A DNA stretch of 49,949 bases from CAZDAM01 sp964503595 (GTDB lineage: Bacteria > Muiribacteriota > UBA6191): positions 1 to 49,949 of the forward strand of contig CAZDAM010000010.1 in the NCBI GenBank assembly GCA_964503595.1, in the 5' to 3' direction. The notes beneath the pieces were generated by a model, which was not told the DNA's origin, searched no databases, and saw only the letters and a list, made by a program, of their open reading frames with translations. Numbering within the stretch: position 1 is the first letter of the stretch; every line of letters begins with the position of its first letter. Made by a program: the position numbers and the translations under genes. Below, one piece after another: positions 1 through 7,888 of the stretch.

Positions 1-339
1 ATGGAGTCCGGCACTTTCTTCGACCAGGTGGGCCGGGATTTTTGTGCTTTCCTCAAATCCCCTCAGGGCCTCACTGACATTGAAGCGCTGGGCAGGGGTC
101 AACTGGGAGCCCTCTTTTTGCAGACAGTCCTGAAGCAGTTTGCCCCAGGCTGGATCGCAGCTTCTTGAATGCATCAGGGAAGCCAGGGCTGAGCTTTGCT
201 CGGAACGGGCCGGCCTTGCCATGGGAGGCATCAGAATCTGGGTGTCCCAGCTTAAGAGCCCCATACTGGAAGAGAGTCTGCGACGGATACGGTACTGAAG
301 GACGAACTGATCATAGATAGGTGTGGCTAGACTTGTCAT
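1..339 (-). CDS. carboxypeptidase Taq (M32 metallopeptidase), N-terminal part, cut by window edge
   Basis: The reverse strand from the ATG at 339 stays open for 113 codons to the window edge. The first residues read MTSLATPIYDQF, followed by the segment LLSWDTQILMPP and a nearby ARSEQ. A W-D near the start, then MPP and an A-R-x-E-Q, is the N-terminal signature of the M32 carboxypeptidase (Taq) family. These are cytoplasmic zinc carboxypeptidases that trim peptide C-termini with broad specificity. The catalytic HEXXH lies much further on and is outside this window, so activity cannot be judged. The gene is divergent from the small Cys-containing gene that follows. The family call rests on the N-terminal motif alone but is fairly specific. 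Confidence 0.8.
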   Translation of the reverse strand, partial: MTSLATPIYDQFVLQYRIRRRLSSSMGLLSWDTQILMPPMARPARSEQSSALASLMHSRSCDPAWGKLLQDCLQKEGSQLTPAQRFNVSEALRGFEESTKIPAHLVEESAGLH

Positions 340-436
340 GGCTTCAGTCTAGCAGTTGAGGAGAAATGGTTCCACCCGGGAGCAGATGCAGAACTTTTGC
401 GTACATGCCGATACCTTTAAGAACAGGGAGTATAAA

Positions 437-670
437 ATGCGGATTAAGGAAGTCATGATCAGTTATTGCCGGTCTTCAGGTTGCCCGGTTCAGCAAACCA
501 TGGATCGTCATCGCGAAAATGGAGGCTCTGAAGACGAACTTCGCATCATCAAGAGGGCCCACTGTGTACGTTGCGATGTCTGGAAGGTCCGAAAGTGGCT
601 GGAAGTCTCAGGCCTTGAATTTCAGCGGGCAAAGGATGAAGATGATTCCTTTCCGGGAAAAACCTTCTAG
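437..670 (+). CDS. small hypothetical protein with two Cys pairs (77 aa)
   Basis: I chose the ATG at 437 over the in-frame TTG at 356 because a GGGAG ribosome-binding sequence ends eight bases before it. The 77-residue product has C11-x4-C16 and a C43-x2-C46 preceded by His42, an arrangement that could bind zinc or be redox active. It has no signal peptide or membrane segment and is strongly charged. It ends four bases into the 3' end of the convergent PilU-like gene. I do not recognise the family. A chance reading frame cannot be ruled out, but the ribosome-binding site and the paired cysteines favour a real gene. Confidence 0.5.
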   Translation: MRIKEVMISYCRSSGCPVQQTMDRHRENGGSEDELRIIKRAHCVRCDVWKVRKWLEVSGLEFQRAKDEDDSFPGKTF

Positions 671-1698
671 GAAATCAGATCAGTCAGGTCAATATTGGCG
701 GGAATCAGGCCTTTTGACTTGAGCTCCTTGGCATAGTCCTCAAAGGTAATCGAAACACCCTTGATACTTCTGGAAGTCTCTGCCTTGAGCTGCAGGGTCT
801 TATCCAAACGAATGGCGTTTTGAATGGATGCGGTTGCCGTGAGAACTTCAAAAACCGGTACCGGATGCAGGCTTTGGGCTCCGGGTACGAGTACCTGGCT
901 TAGACAGCCAATCAGGTAGGCTGACATTTTCAGGCGGGCATCCTGGGCCATGCTGCTGGGAAAGGAATTCAGGACGCGCTGAATGGAATTCAGGGTCCCT
1001 ACAGTGGAAACCCCGGCAATCATGAGGTGACCGGTTTCGGCAATGGATAAGGCGATATCGGCACTCTGAAAGTCTCTGACCTCCCCTACGGCAATGACGT
1101 CAGGATCTTCCCGAAGGGCATAACGAAGGCCGGAAACATAGTCGGTGGTGTCCTTACCAACCTGTCTTAAGGTGACAATGCAGTTTCCGCTTTGAGGGCG
1201 GTATTCCATCAGTTCATCCATATAGATGATATGCTCCCGCCGAAACTGGTTGAGATAGGACAGGAAACTGATCATGGTAGAGGTCTTTCCGGAACAGAGG
1301 GGGCCGGAAACCAGAATCAGGCCTTGGGTACGGTTCAGGAAATTCATGGCCAGTTTGGGGACTCCCAGCATGTCCCAGGAACGAACTTTGGCTGGAAGCA
1401 GTCGTCCGGTGAAATAGAGTTTTCCCTGATCAAAGGTAAAGGTTGCCCTGAGCTTCAGCTTTGGGCTGACATCGTGAACAACCTGAACAATCCGCTGATT
1501 TTTCAGAACTTCGCGGTCCTTTTCCCCCAGCATGGACTTGGCCAGCTGGGTGACATTGAATCCGTCTCCGGCAATTTCCCGGGCCTCACGAAGCTCTCCT
1601 CCAAGCCTTAAACGGGGAGATTTCCCATGGCGGATATGAACATCCGTTGCGCCACTTTCGAAGGCCTTGCGCAGAAATTCCAGAAGCTCCGGAGTCAT
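667..1698 (-). CDS. PilT/PilU-like retraction ATPase, divergent paralogue
   Basis: This 343-residue protein has the PilT-family layout: an N-terminal PAS-like domain (about 1-110), then a RecA-like ATPase. Walker A (132-140) reads GPLCSGKTS, with the lysine intact but the usual T-G replaced by L-C. Walker B is at 199-207 (DPDVIAVGE). The Asp box normally read as I-E-D-P-[IV]-E is MDELMEY (160-166). In the His box ETGH (221-224) is kept, but the following L-H-T is replaced by V-S-T. It starts at the last base of the canonical pilT (TAATGA junction), so the two are translationally linked. It probably assists pilus retraction as PilU does elsewhere. The altered motifs raise the possibility of low ATPase activity and a partner role. 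Confidence 0.85.
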   Translation of the reverse strand: MTPELLEFLRKAFESGATDVHIRHGKSPRLRLGGELREAREIAGDGFNVTQLAKSMLGEKDREVLKNQRIVQVVHDVSPKLKLRATFTFDQGKLYFTGRLLPAKVRSWDMLGVPKLAMNFLNRTQGLILVSGPLCSGKTSTMISFLSYLNQFRREHIIYMDELMEYRPQSGNCIVTLRQVGKDTTDYVSGLRYALREDPDVIAVGEVRDFQSADIALSIAETGHLMIAGVSTVGTLNSIQRVLNSFPSSMAQDARLKMSAYLIGCLSQVLVPGAQSLHPVPVFEVLTATASIQNAIRLDKTLQLKAETSRSIKGVSITFEDYAKELKSKGLIPANIDLTDLIS

Positions 1699-2732
1699 TA
1701 GTTCGTATCCCCCAGTCCATAGCGATCCAGCATTTCCTTGGTGATTTGACGGGCACCCAGAAGCTCCCGAAGATGCATTTTGAAGGTTTTCATGCCTTCG
1801 CTCCTGCCCTGTTCCATGCTTGAGGCAAGCTGGTGTTCCTTGGCTTCGACCAGAATGCTGCGAACTCCCTGATTGGCGAGCAGGATCTCAAAGGCTCCAA
1901 CGCGCCCTCCTCCCTCGGCCTTAGGCAGAAGACGGGTGGAGACAATACCCTGGATATTGAGAGCAAAGCGGGCCCGGATCATGGTCTGCTCTTCTTCCGA
2001 GAAGAAGGAGATGACCCTTTTAACGGTATTGGCAACATCCATGGTATGCAGGGTGGCCAGAACCAGAACCCCGGCTTCGGCCAGATCCAGCGCTCCCTGC
2101 ATGGATTGGCGATCGCGGATCTCTCCGACGAGGATAATGTCTGGATTTTCCCGGCTGGCAATCCGAATACCCGCCATAAAATCAGGAACGTCTTTACCGA
2201 CTTCCTTCTGTGAGAACATGCAGCCTCGATCTTCGTGCATGAATTCCACAGGATCTTCAATCGTGACAATATGCCCGCGCTTGGCATCATTGAGCTTGTC
2301 AATCATGGCGGCAATGAGGGTGGATTTCCCGCTTCCGGTTGGGCCGGTCACCAGAACGAGACCGGAGGATTTTTCACAGAGCCTGAGAACCCCAACAGGA
2401 GCATTCAGTTCTTCAAGACGGAAAAGCCGGTTGGGAATCAGACGGAACACTCCACCGAACTTGTTGTTCTGCATGAAGACATTACCGCGAAAACGTCCGA
2501 CTTTGGCAATGTCGTAAGCAAAGTCAAGTTCCTGGCCCCGGTTCAGCTGGGCCTTTTGCTCATCGCTTAGGATTTCTCCCAGAAGAAAGATAAGCTGCCT
2601 AGAGTTGATGGCTTTGCCCTGAGGGCGTAATTGTCCGTCAATTCTGTACGTAAGTGGGTAATCGGCGTGCAGATGCAGATCTGACGCTCCGAGTTCAACC
2701 ATTTGGTGGAGGAACTGATCGAGTTTAGCCAT
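1698..2732 (-). CDS. pilT: type IV pilus retraction ATPase PilT
   Basis: This is a hexameric cytoplasmic ATPase expected to depolymerise type IV pili. The 344-residue length is typical. It shows the ASDLH segment near residue 16, Walker A GPTGSGKST (130-138), the Asp box IEDPVEF (158-164), Walker B NPDIILVGEIRD (197-208) and LHT at 228-230. The usual T-G-H of the His box is A-G-V here (220-222). It lies 32 bp after the metal permease gene on the same strand and overlaps the PilU-like gene by one base. A GspE/PilB identity is unlikely because the long N-terminal domain and the tetracysteine motif of that family are absent. Confidence 0.92.
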   Translation of the reverse strand: MAKLDQFLHQMVELGASDLHLHADYPLTYRIDGQLRPQGKAINSRQLIFLLGEILSDEQKAQLNRGQELDFAYDIAKVGRFRGNVFMQNNKFGGVFRLIPNRLFRLEELNAPVGVLRLCEKSSGLVLVTGPTGSGKSTLIAAMIDKLNDAKRGHIVTIEDPVEFMHEDRGCMFSQKEVGKDVPDFMAGIRIASRENPDIILVGEIRDRQSMQGALDLAEAGVLVLATLHTMDVANTVKRVISFFSEEEQTMIRARFALNIQGIVSTRLLPKAEGGGRVGAFEILLANQGVRSILVEAKEHQLASSMEQGRSEGMKTFKMHLRELLGARQITKEMLDRYGLGDTN

Positions 2733-2764
2733 AGAGGAAGTATAGCGGGGTCTCTACGAAATTG

Positions 2765-3814
2765 CTAATGGCTGCAATTGTCCTTGTGAGTTCGAAATGA
2801 ATGAAGGATGGGTTTCAGGCACAGGCCAATCACAATCAGGGCACTCAGGACCTTCATCGGGTGGGAATGTTCGTGATTGTGGCCCAGGTTCTGAACGGGA
2901 GTGATGCCAAGGGATAAAGTCTGAAGAACATAATCCGTACCAAGGCCCATCAAAATAGCCATTGCACACAGGGTAATCAGGTAGCGAAGAGTGGCTTTGG
3001 GGCCAAAAAGCCTGAGTACCACAGCCAGGGATGCGGCATTGGTGGCAGGTCCGGCCAGAAGCATGACAAGAGCTGTCCCTGGACTCATTCCCTGAAGAAT
3101 CAGTCCCACGGCAAGAGGGGTGGAACTGGTTGCACAAAGGTATAGAGGGGCGCTTGCCAGCAGAACACTGGCCATTCCGAGGATGCCTCCTCCGAGGTGC
3201 TCACGGGTGAACTCAGTTGGAAGGAGAAGCAGAATGGCTCCACCGAGAAGTAGTCCTCCCAGAAGACTCGGACCTATATCATCCATCAGATCGGTAAAGG
3301 CGTAGCGCATGCTCTCTTTAAGGAATGGCCTCTTGGGTTGTTCGGAAGAGCAGGAGCTTTTGGAACAGCATCCGGAGGCGTGATCGGCGTGATGGGAATG
3401 CTCCTCGGGAAAGAAAAGATCCACCAGCCCGACGACGATGGCGGAGAGAAAGCCTGCGATCACGCGGATGATGGCATAGGGAAGTCCCAGCATGCCCCAG
3501 GTCATGACAAAGGAGTCCGCCCCGTTTTCCGGGGTTGCCACCAGAAAGGCAAGGCTTGCGGGGCGCCTGGCACCCTGTTTGTTCAGAGTCTGGACGACAG
3601 GAAGAACTCCACAGGAACAAAGGGGAATGGGGGTGCCAATCAGGGCACCTTTGAGAATCCCGGGGAGACGCGGTCCACCAAGTGCCTTCTTGACAAAGGT
3701 TTCGGGAAGCCAGGCCTTCATGAATCCGGAAAGGATAAGACCAAGCAGCAGGTATGGGCTTGCCTCAAGAGCGAGTCCCCAGCTATAGTTTAGCCACTGG
3801 ATGAGTCCCTGCAT
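2765..3814 (-). CDS. SO_0444-type Cu/Zn efflux permease (ArsP_1/DUF318 family)
   Basis: This 349-residue inner-membrane protein has about eight hydrophobic segments in two halves. Each half carries a family motif: PIPLCSCGVLPV at about residues 63-74, and APLYLCATSSTPLA in the second half. Between the halves is a cytoplasmic-looking loop with a His cluster (HSHHADH) followed by a Cys cluster (GCCSKSSC). A second His-rich stretch lies near the C-terminus (HNHEHSH). These fit the predicted permeases linked to copper or zinc efflux. The metal is not proven; arsenic species are an alternative for the wider ArsP family. It may be co-transcribed with pilT. The start has no clear ribosome-binding site. 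Confidence 0.85.
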   Translation of the reverse strand: MQGLIQWLNYSWGLALEASPYLLLGLILSGFMKAWLPETFVKKALGGPRLPGILKGALIGTPIPLCSCGVLPVVQTLNKQGARRPASLAFLVATPENGADSFVMTWGMLGLPYAIIRVIAGFLSAIVVGLVDLFFPEEHSHHADHASGCCSKSSCSSEQPKRPFLKESMRYAFTDLMDDIGPSLLGGLLLGGAILLLLPTEFTREHLGGGILGMASVLLASAPLYLCATSSTPLAVGLILQGMSPGTALVMLLAGPATNAASLAVVLRLFGPKATLRYLITLCAMAILMGLGTDYVLQTLSLGITPVQNLGHNHEHSHPMKVLSALIVIGLCLKPILHSFRTHKDNCSH

Positions 3815-3820
3815 ATGCTC

Positions 3821-3849
3821 ATTATAGGGCAGGTTTCTGAAATTCCCAA
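3821..3849 (-). promoter_or_regulatory. candidate sigma70-type promoter for the permease gene
   Basis: On the reverse strand TTGGGA (3849-3844) is followed after 17 bases by a perfect TATAAT (3826-3821). The -10 ends only six bases before the permease ATG at 3814, so transcription would begin at or next to the start codon. That would give a leaderless mRNA, consistent with the lack of a ribosome-binding site. The element could equally be a chance match. Confidence 0.35.
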
Positions 3850-3851
3850 CT

Positions 3852-4514
3852 ATGTCTTACGAATCCAAGAAAGCCAGAATCGAACGTTGTTCCCGTATTT
3901 TTGCCACACTCATGCAGGAGTTTCCCGACTCCAGGTGTGCTCTTGAGCACAAAAATGCCTGGGAGCTTCTGGTTGCTACCGTCTTGTCTGCTCAGTGTAC
4001 AGACAAGAATGTGAACAAGGTTACTCCGGCACTTTTTGAGCGCTGGCCCGGACCCGGGGAAATGGCTCAGGCTTCAGTCGGGGAAATCGAAGAAGCGATT
4101 CGCACAATCGGTCTGTTCCGCTCCAAGGCCAAGAATCTCAAGGCCTGTGCGGAACGTATGATGGAAGTGCATCATGGGGTGGTTCCCCAGACTCTCAAGG
4201 AACTGGTCGCCCTGGGAGGGGTCGGCCGAAAGACGGCCAATGTGGTGCTTGGAAATGCTTTTCAACATCCTGAAGGTGTGGTGGTCGACACCCATGTCAG
4301 TCGTATTTCTCAACTGTTGAAGCTGACAGCTTCTAAAACTCCCGAAGCCATTGAAAGGGATCTGAACCAGATTGTTCCCCAGGAAGACTGGGTGATGTTT
4401 TCCCATCTTCTGATCGATCATGGCCGTAAAACCTGTATTGCCCGTCGTCCCAGATGTGGACAGTGTCCGGTTGCTGTGGATTGCCCTTCTAGGAAGCCTA
4501 CGAGCCCTCAATGA
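3852..4514 (+). CDS. nth: endonuclease III (DNA glycosylase/AP lyase)
   Basis: This bifunctional base-excision repair enzyme removes oxidised pyrimidines and nicks the abasic site. The 220 residues match the normal size. The helix-hairpin-helix reads LGGVGRKTANV, with the catalytic lysine at 127, and the catalytic aspartate is D146 in VDTHVSR. The C-terminal iron-sulfur loop is complete as C195-x6-C202-x2-C205-x5-C211. The last 17 bases overlap the 3' end of the convergent small gene at 4498. It is divergent from the metal permease with 37 bp between the two starts, and no strong ribosome-binding site is visible. Confidence 0.96.
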   Translation: MSYESKKARIERCSRIFATLMQEFPDSRCALEHKNAWELLVATVLSAQCTDKNVNKVTPALFERWPGPGEMAQASVGEIEEAIRTIGLFRSKAKNLKACAERMMEVHHGVVPQTLKELVALGGVGRKTANVVLGNAFQHPEGVVVDTHVSRISQLLKLTASKTPEAIERDLNQIVPQEDWVMFSHLLIDHGRKTCIARRPRCGQCPVAVDCPSRKPTSPQ

Positions 4515-4731
4515 CACGGGCAACATTCCCACAGCATCGGGCGCATTGACCGGTGAGGATCAAATCACCTCTTTCTATTCTTCCGCTGAAATCTGTGATT
4601 GTGGTTCCCTGACTACAATTCCCACACCAGACCTTGGATAAGAACAGCTTGCGATGTTCAAGGGGGATCGACTCCCATCGCTGGCGGGCGGGTTTGGTGA
4701 AGGTTGGCAGGTAGCTGATTTTATTCGCCAT
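4498..4731 (-). CDS. small zinc-ribbon-like protein (77 aa)
   Basis: I start this gene at the ATG at 4731. The frame is open further upstream to 4875, but that extension runs through the rpsA terminator. The product begins MANKISYLP and contains WCGNCS (WCxxC) near residue 36. A second pair, CARCCG, follows near residue 62 and leads to the ending VARVIEGS. Two CxxC knuckles about 25 residues apart resemble a zinc ribbon. I recall similar short unnamed proteins but cannot name a function. It is convergent with nth and overlaps it by 17 bases. It also lies downstream of rpsA on the same strand, beyond that gene's terminator. Confidence 0.7.
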   Translation of the reverse strand: MANKISYLPTFTKPARQRWESIPLEHRKLFLSKVWCGNCSQGTTITDFSGRIERGDLILTGQCARCCGNVARVIEGS

Positions 4732-4830
4732 GGTTTCCCCGGTTTGCCTTGGAACAGAAGCTCTATCGTTCAACTCTCCATAATACGCCGGTTCATCCTT
4801 CTTTTCCTGCTCCTGAGGATTGAGGATAGC

Positions 4831-4866
4831 AAAAAACCCCCGCTGGGCGGGCCCGGCAGGGGTTTT
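4831..4866 (-). terminator. rho-independent terminator of rpsA
   Basis: AAAACCCC (4833-4840) pairs with GGGGTTTT (4859-4866), and the GC-rich interior also pairs (GCTGGGC with GCCCGGC). Read on the minus strand, the stem is followed by six T residues, just downstream of the rpsA stop at 4887. The symmetric A/T flanks could also stop plus-strand transcripts. Confidence 0.85.
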
Positions 4867-4886
4867 GTACTCCACTGAGCAGCTGC

Positions 4887-7142
4887 TTATTTCTTCGCAG
4901 CTGCGGCTTCCTCTTTTTCGAGCTGAGCCTTCAGGTTCGCCAGCTGCTCGCTGACAGGAGTATTTTCGGTCTCGGATTTGCGCTCAATCTCGCGGTTGTA
5001 TTGTTCCACGTCAGTGCGCTCCAGCTCTTTCTGAGCCTGGCGTACAGACAGGTAAACCTTCAGATCGCGATGGTTGAACTCCAGAAGCTTGGCATCCACG
5101 GAGGAGCCGATTTCCTGTCCTTTAACCATATGTTTAGGCTGGATATAGCCAGTGACATCGTCATTGAGTTTTACAACGCCTGTGCCATCACCCTGAACCT
5201 CAACCAGTTCGCCAGTGACGATAGTTTTCAGAGGATGCTCGGAGAAGAATTTCTCAATTGGATCATCAGACAGCTGTTTCAGACCCAGGCTGATTTTTCG
5301 GGAATCATAGTCAACAGCCAGAACTTTGACTTTGACTGCATCACCCACGCTGAATTTGTCAGCCGGGTGATCCACGCGCTCGGTCCAGGAGATATCCGAT
5401 ACGTGCAGAAGGCCGTCTACCCCATCGCTGATTTCAACGAAAGCGCCGAAATTGGTCAGGTTGGTGATTTTGCCTTCCACAATGGTTCCAACCGGATGCT
5501 CATTGGCAACTTTCACGAATGGTTCTTCGGTCAGTTGCTTGATACCCAGGGAGATCTTGCGTACGTGTGGATCGATTTCCAGAACTTTACACTGGATTTT
5601 CTGGCCAACCTGCAGGAAGTCAGCGGCATTGTCGAAATGCTGAGTCCAGCTGAAATCGGAAATGTGAACCATGCCTTCGACATTTTCAGCGATTTCAATG
5701 AAAGCGCCAAAATTGGTCAGACCGGTTACAGTTCCTTCGACAACAGCACCAACGGGGAAGCTTCCTTCCACGCCAGTCCATGGATCGGGAGTCACTTCTT
5801 TGAGAGACAGGCCGATTTTCTTGCTTTCAGCATCCAGGCTGATGATTTTCACTTTCAGGTTCTGGCCAACTTCAACCACCTGTTTAGGGTGAGTGATTTT
5901 GTTGGACCAGGACAGATCGGAAATGTGAATCAGGCCCTGAATTCCACTCTGGATTTCCACGAATACACCAAAGTCGGTGATGTTACGGACTTCACCTTCG
6001 ATCGTCTCACCAATGTGATGACTTTCGAAGATTTTTTCCCATGGATCATCTTCGCACTGCTTGATACCCAGAGCGATTTTGCGGCTGTCTTTTTCGAAGC
6101 TGAGGATTTTACATTCCACTTCGTCGCCGATTTTAAGAACTTCTTCAGGATGCTTGATGCGCTGTGTCCAGGAAATGTCAGAAACATGAACCAGACCTTC
6201 GACACCTTCAACCAGTTCTACGAACACACCGAAATGAGTGATGTTCTTGACGCTTCCTTTGTGGGAAGTGCCAACCTGGAAGCGGGCTTCGATATCGTTC
6301 CATGGATCTTCAGTCAGTTGCTTGACACCCAGGGAGATTTTTTCCTTGTCGCGGTCAATACCCAGGATTTTCACCTGAATTTTTTCGCCCAGTTTCAGCA
6401 TGCTGCTAACGCTTCTGACGTGAGCCCAGCTCATGTCAGCTTTGTGCAGAAGACCGTCAATCTGGCCATCCACTATGGAAATGAAGGCACCGTAATCGGT
6501 GATGTTTTTGACAATACCTTCGCAGATATCACCTTCACGCAGTGTTTCAAAAATATGCTCGATATTTTTGCGGCGTTCTTCCTGCAGGAGCTCCTTGCGG
6601 GAAAGAACCATGTTGCGGCGGCGGCGGTTGAATTCAATGATTTTGAATTCGAATTCCTGGCTGATGTATTTTTCCAGGTCATATTCCTGGTGCAGGCTCA
6701 TCAGGGAACCTGGTACGAAGGCTTTCAGACCATGGCAGGAGGCATTGAGGCCACCTTTCACTTTGCCAGTGATGCGTGCGGTTACGGTTTCGCCAGCTTC
6801 GTAAGCTTTTCCGGCAACTTCCCAGGCGCGGGCGGCCTGAGCTTTGGTTTTGGACAGGATGATGGTGGAATCTTCACGGTTTTCAACAACCATGACTTCC
6901 ACTTCCTGACCCAGTGCGGGTGGCAGTGGATCATTGGAGAATTCTCCAAGGGGTACCATACCTTCGTTTTTGGCATTGATATCCAGGTAAACGTCCCTGG
7001 AATCGATCCTTACGATCGTGCCTTTGTAGATCTTTCCTTCCTCAGCGGTTACGAGATCTACATCCCACAAGTTCTCGAAGTCTGCCATGGATTCTTCCAT
7101 GGTTCCTTCTTCCAATTTTTGAATTTCTTCTGTCACAGACAT
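4887..7142 (-). CDS. rpsA: 30S ribosomal protein S1, extended form with eight S1 repeats
   Basis: This protein binds mRNA on the 30S subunit and helps translation initiation. I count eight S1/OB repeats, against six in E. coli. Repeats 1 and 2 are divergent and ribosome-binding in type (from about residues 37 and 118). Repeats 3-7 are canonical, each with a core like [VI]KNITDYGAF followed by GL[VIL]H.SD.SW. The eighth (TIVTGELVEVQGDGTG) is degenerate. An Ala/Glu/Lys-rich tail ends the protein. The start at ATG 7142 follows AGGAG. It is 751 residues long, with only 17 bp separating it from cmk upstream. The cmk-rpsA order is common in bacteria and supports the assignment. Confidence 0.93.
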   Translation of the reverse strand: MSVTEEIQKLEEGTMEESMADFENLWDVDLVTAEEGKIYKGTIVRIDSRDVYLDINAKNEGMVPLGEFSNDPLPPALGQEVEVMVVENREDSTIILSKTKAQAARAWEVAGKAYEAGETVTARITGKVKGGLNASCHGLKAFVPGSLMSLHQEYDLEKYISQEFEFKIIEFNRRRRNMVLSRKELLQEERRKNIEHIFETLREGDICEGIVKNITDYGAFISIVDGQIDGLLHKADMSWAHVRSVSSMLKLGEKIQVKILGIDRDKEKISLGVKQLTEDPWNDIEARFQVGTSHKGSVKNITHFGVFVELVEGVEGLVHVSDISWTQRIKHPEEVLKIGDEVECKILSFEKDSRKIALGIKQCEDDPWEKIFESHHIGETIEGEVRNITDFGVFVEIQSGIQGLIHISDLSWSNKITHPKQVVEVGQNLKVKIISLDAESKKIGLSLKEVTPDPWTGVEGSFPVGAVVEGTVTGLTNFGAFIEIAENVEGMVHISDFSWTQHFDNAADFLQVGQKIQCKVLEIDPHVRKISLGIKQLTEEPFVKVANEHPVGTIVEGKITNLTNFGAFVEISDGVDGLLHVSDISWTERVDHPADKFSVGDAVKVKVLAVDYDSRKISLGLKQLSDDPIEKFFSEHPLKTIVTGELVEVQGDGTGVVKLNDDVTGYIQPKHMVKGQEIGSSVDAKLLEFNHRDLKVYLSVRQAQKELERTDVEQYNREIERKSETENTPVSEQLANLKAQLEKEEAAAAKK

Positions 7143-7159
7143 CAACTCCTAAAAAAAAT

Positions 7160-7837
7160 TCAGCGGTTTAGGCCCCGCTGTCGGGCCTGTTCGATATGTT
7201 CGACTATGATTTTGATAACTTCTTCAATACTTAAATCACTGGAATCAATTACGGTTGCATCTTCGGCACATCTGAGAGGATCGGTTTCCCGGGTGCTGTC
7301 TTTTAGATCCCGAATCCGGATTTCTTCCATGAGTTCTTCAAGAACCGGGCTTTCACCTTTCGCGGCCAGTTCATCATGACGTCGCCGGGCGCGGATTTTG
7401 ACGGAAGCTGTCAGGAAAAATTTGAAATCGGCATCGGGAAACACGGCTGTTCCGATATCCCGTCCATCAATCAGGAAGGCCCCGGTGTTCGCTGTCTGCC
7501 GGAGCTTCTGGTTGACCTCGGCACGAATGGCAGGGCAGGCACTGACGGCACTGACCATGGAGGTCACCTCGCGGGAGCGGATTGCCTCGGTCACATCTTC
7601 ATCGTCCATGCGATAAAGCGGGTGTTCCTGGCTGTAATCGGCTTCAAACCGGGAGTTTTTCAAAAGCTTTTGAACAGAGGGGGAATTTTCAAGATCCGTT
7701 TTTGTCTTGAGAACCTTGAAGGTATAGCTGCGGTAAAATGCCCCGGAGTCGAGATAACGCCACCCGAGAGCTTCCGCTATCCGGCGGGCAATTGTACTTT
7801 TTCCGGCTCCGGCCGGCCCGTCGATTGCAACTATCAT
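7160..7837 (-). CDS. cmk: cytidylate kinase
   Basis: The enzyme phosphorylates CMP/dCMP to the diphosphate in pyrimidine nucleotide salvage. Starting at the ATG at 7837 gives 225 residues, the usual size, and places the P-loop DGPAGAGKST at residues 6-15. A TTG six codons upstream would add residues that the family lacks. Other family signatures are YLDSGAFYR after the P-loop, DGRDIGTAVFPDA in the middle and RDLKDSTRETDPL towards the end. It sits between the rlmD-like gene (51 bp upstream) and rpsA (17 bp downstream) on the same strand, suggesting an operon. Confidence 0.95.
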   Translation of the reverse strand: MIVAIDGPAGAGKSTIARRIAEALGWRYLDSGAFYRSYTFKVLKTKTDLENSPSVQKLLKNSRFEADYSQEHPLYRMDDEDVTEAIRSREVTSMVSAVSACPAIRAEVNQKLRQTANTGAFLIDGRDIGTAVFPDADFKFFLTASVKIRARRRHDELAAKGESPVLEELMEEIRIRDLKDSTRETDPLRCAEDATVIDSSDLSIEEVIKIIVEHIEQARQRGLNR

Positions 7838-7888
7838 GATTTCCAGAACGTGCAATAATAGGTGCCCCCGTGACTTCCTGCAAGTTTT

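Noticed and set aside
5001..7379. A 792-codon open frame on the plus strand antisense to rpsA and cmk
   Set aside because: It mirrors the conserved S1 repeats on the opposite strand, lacks a ribosome-binding site and gives Phe/Asp-rich sequence with no motif. The minus-strand S1 and cmk assignments are certain.
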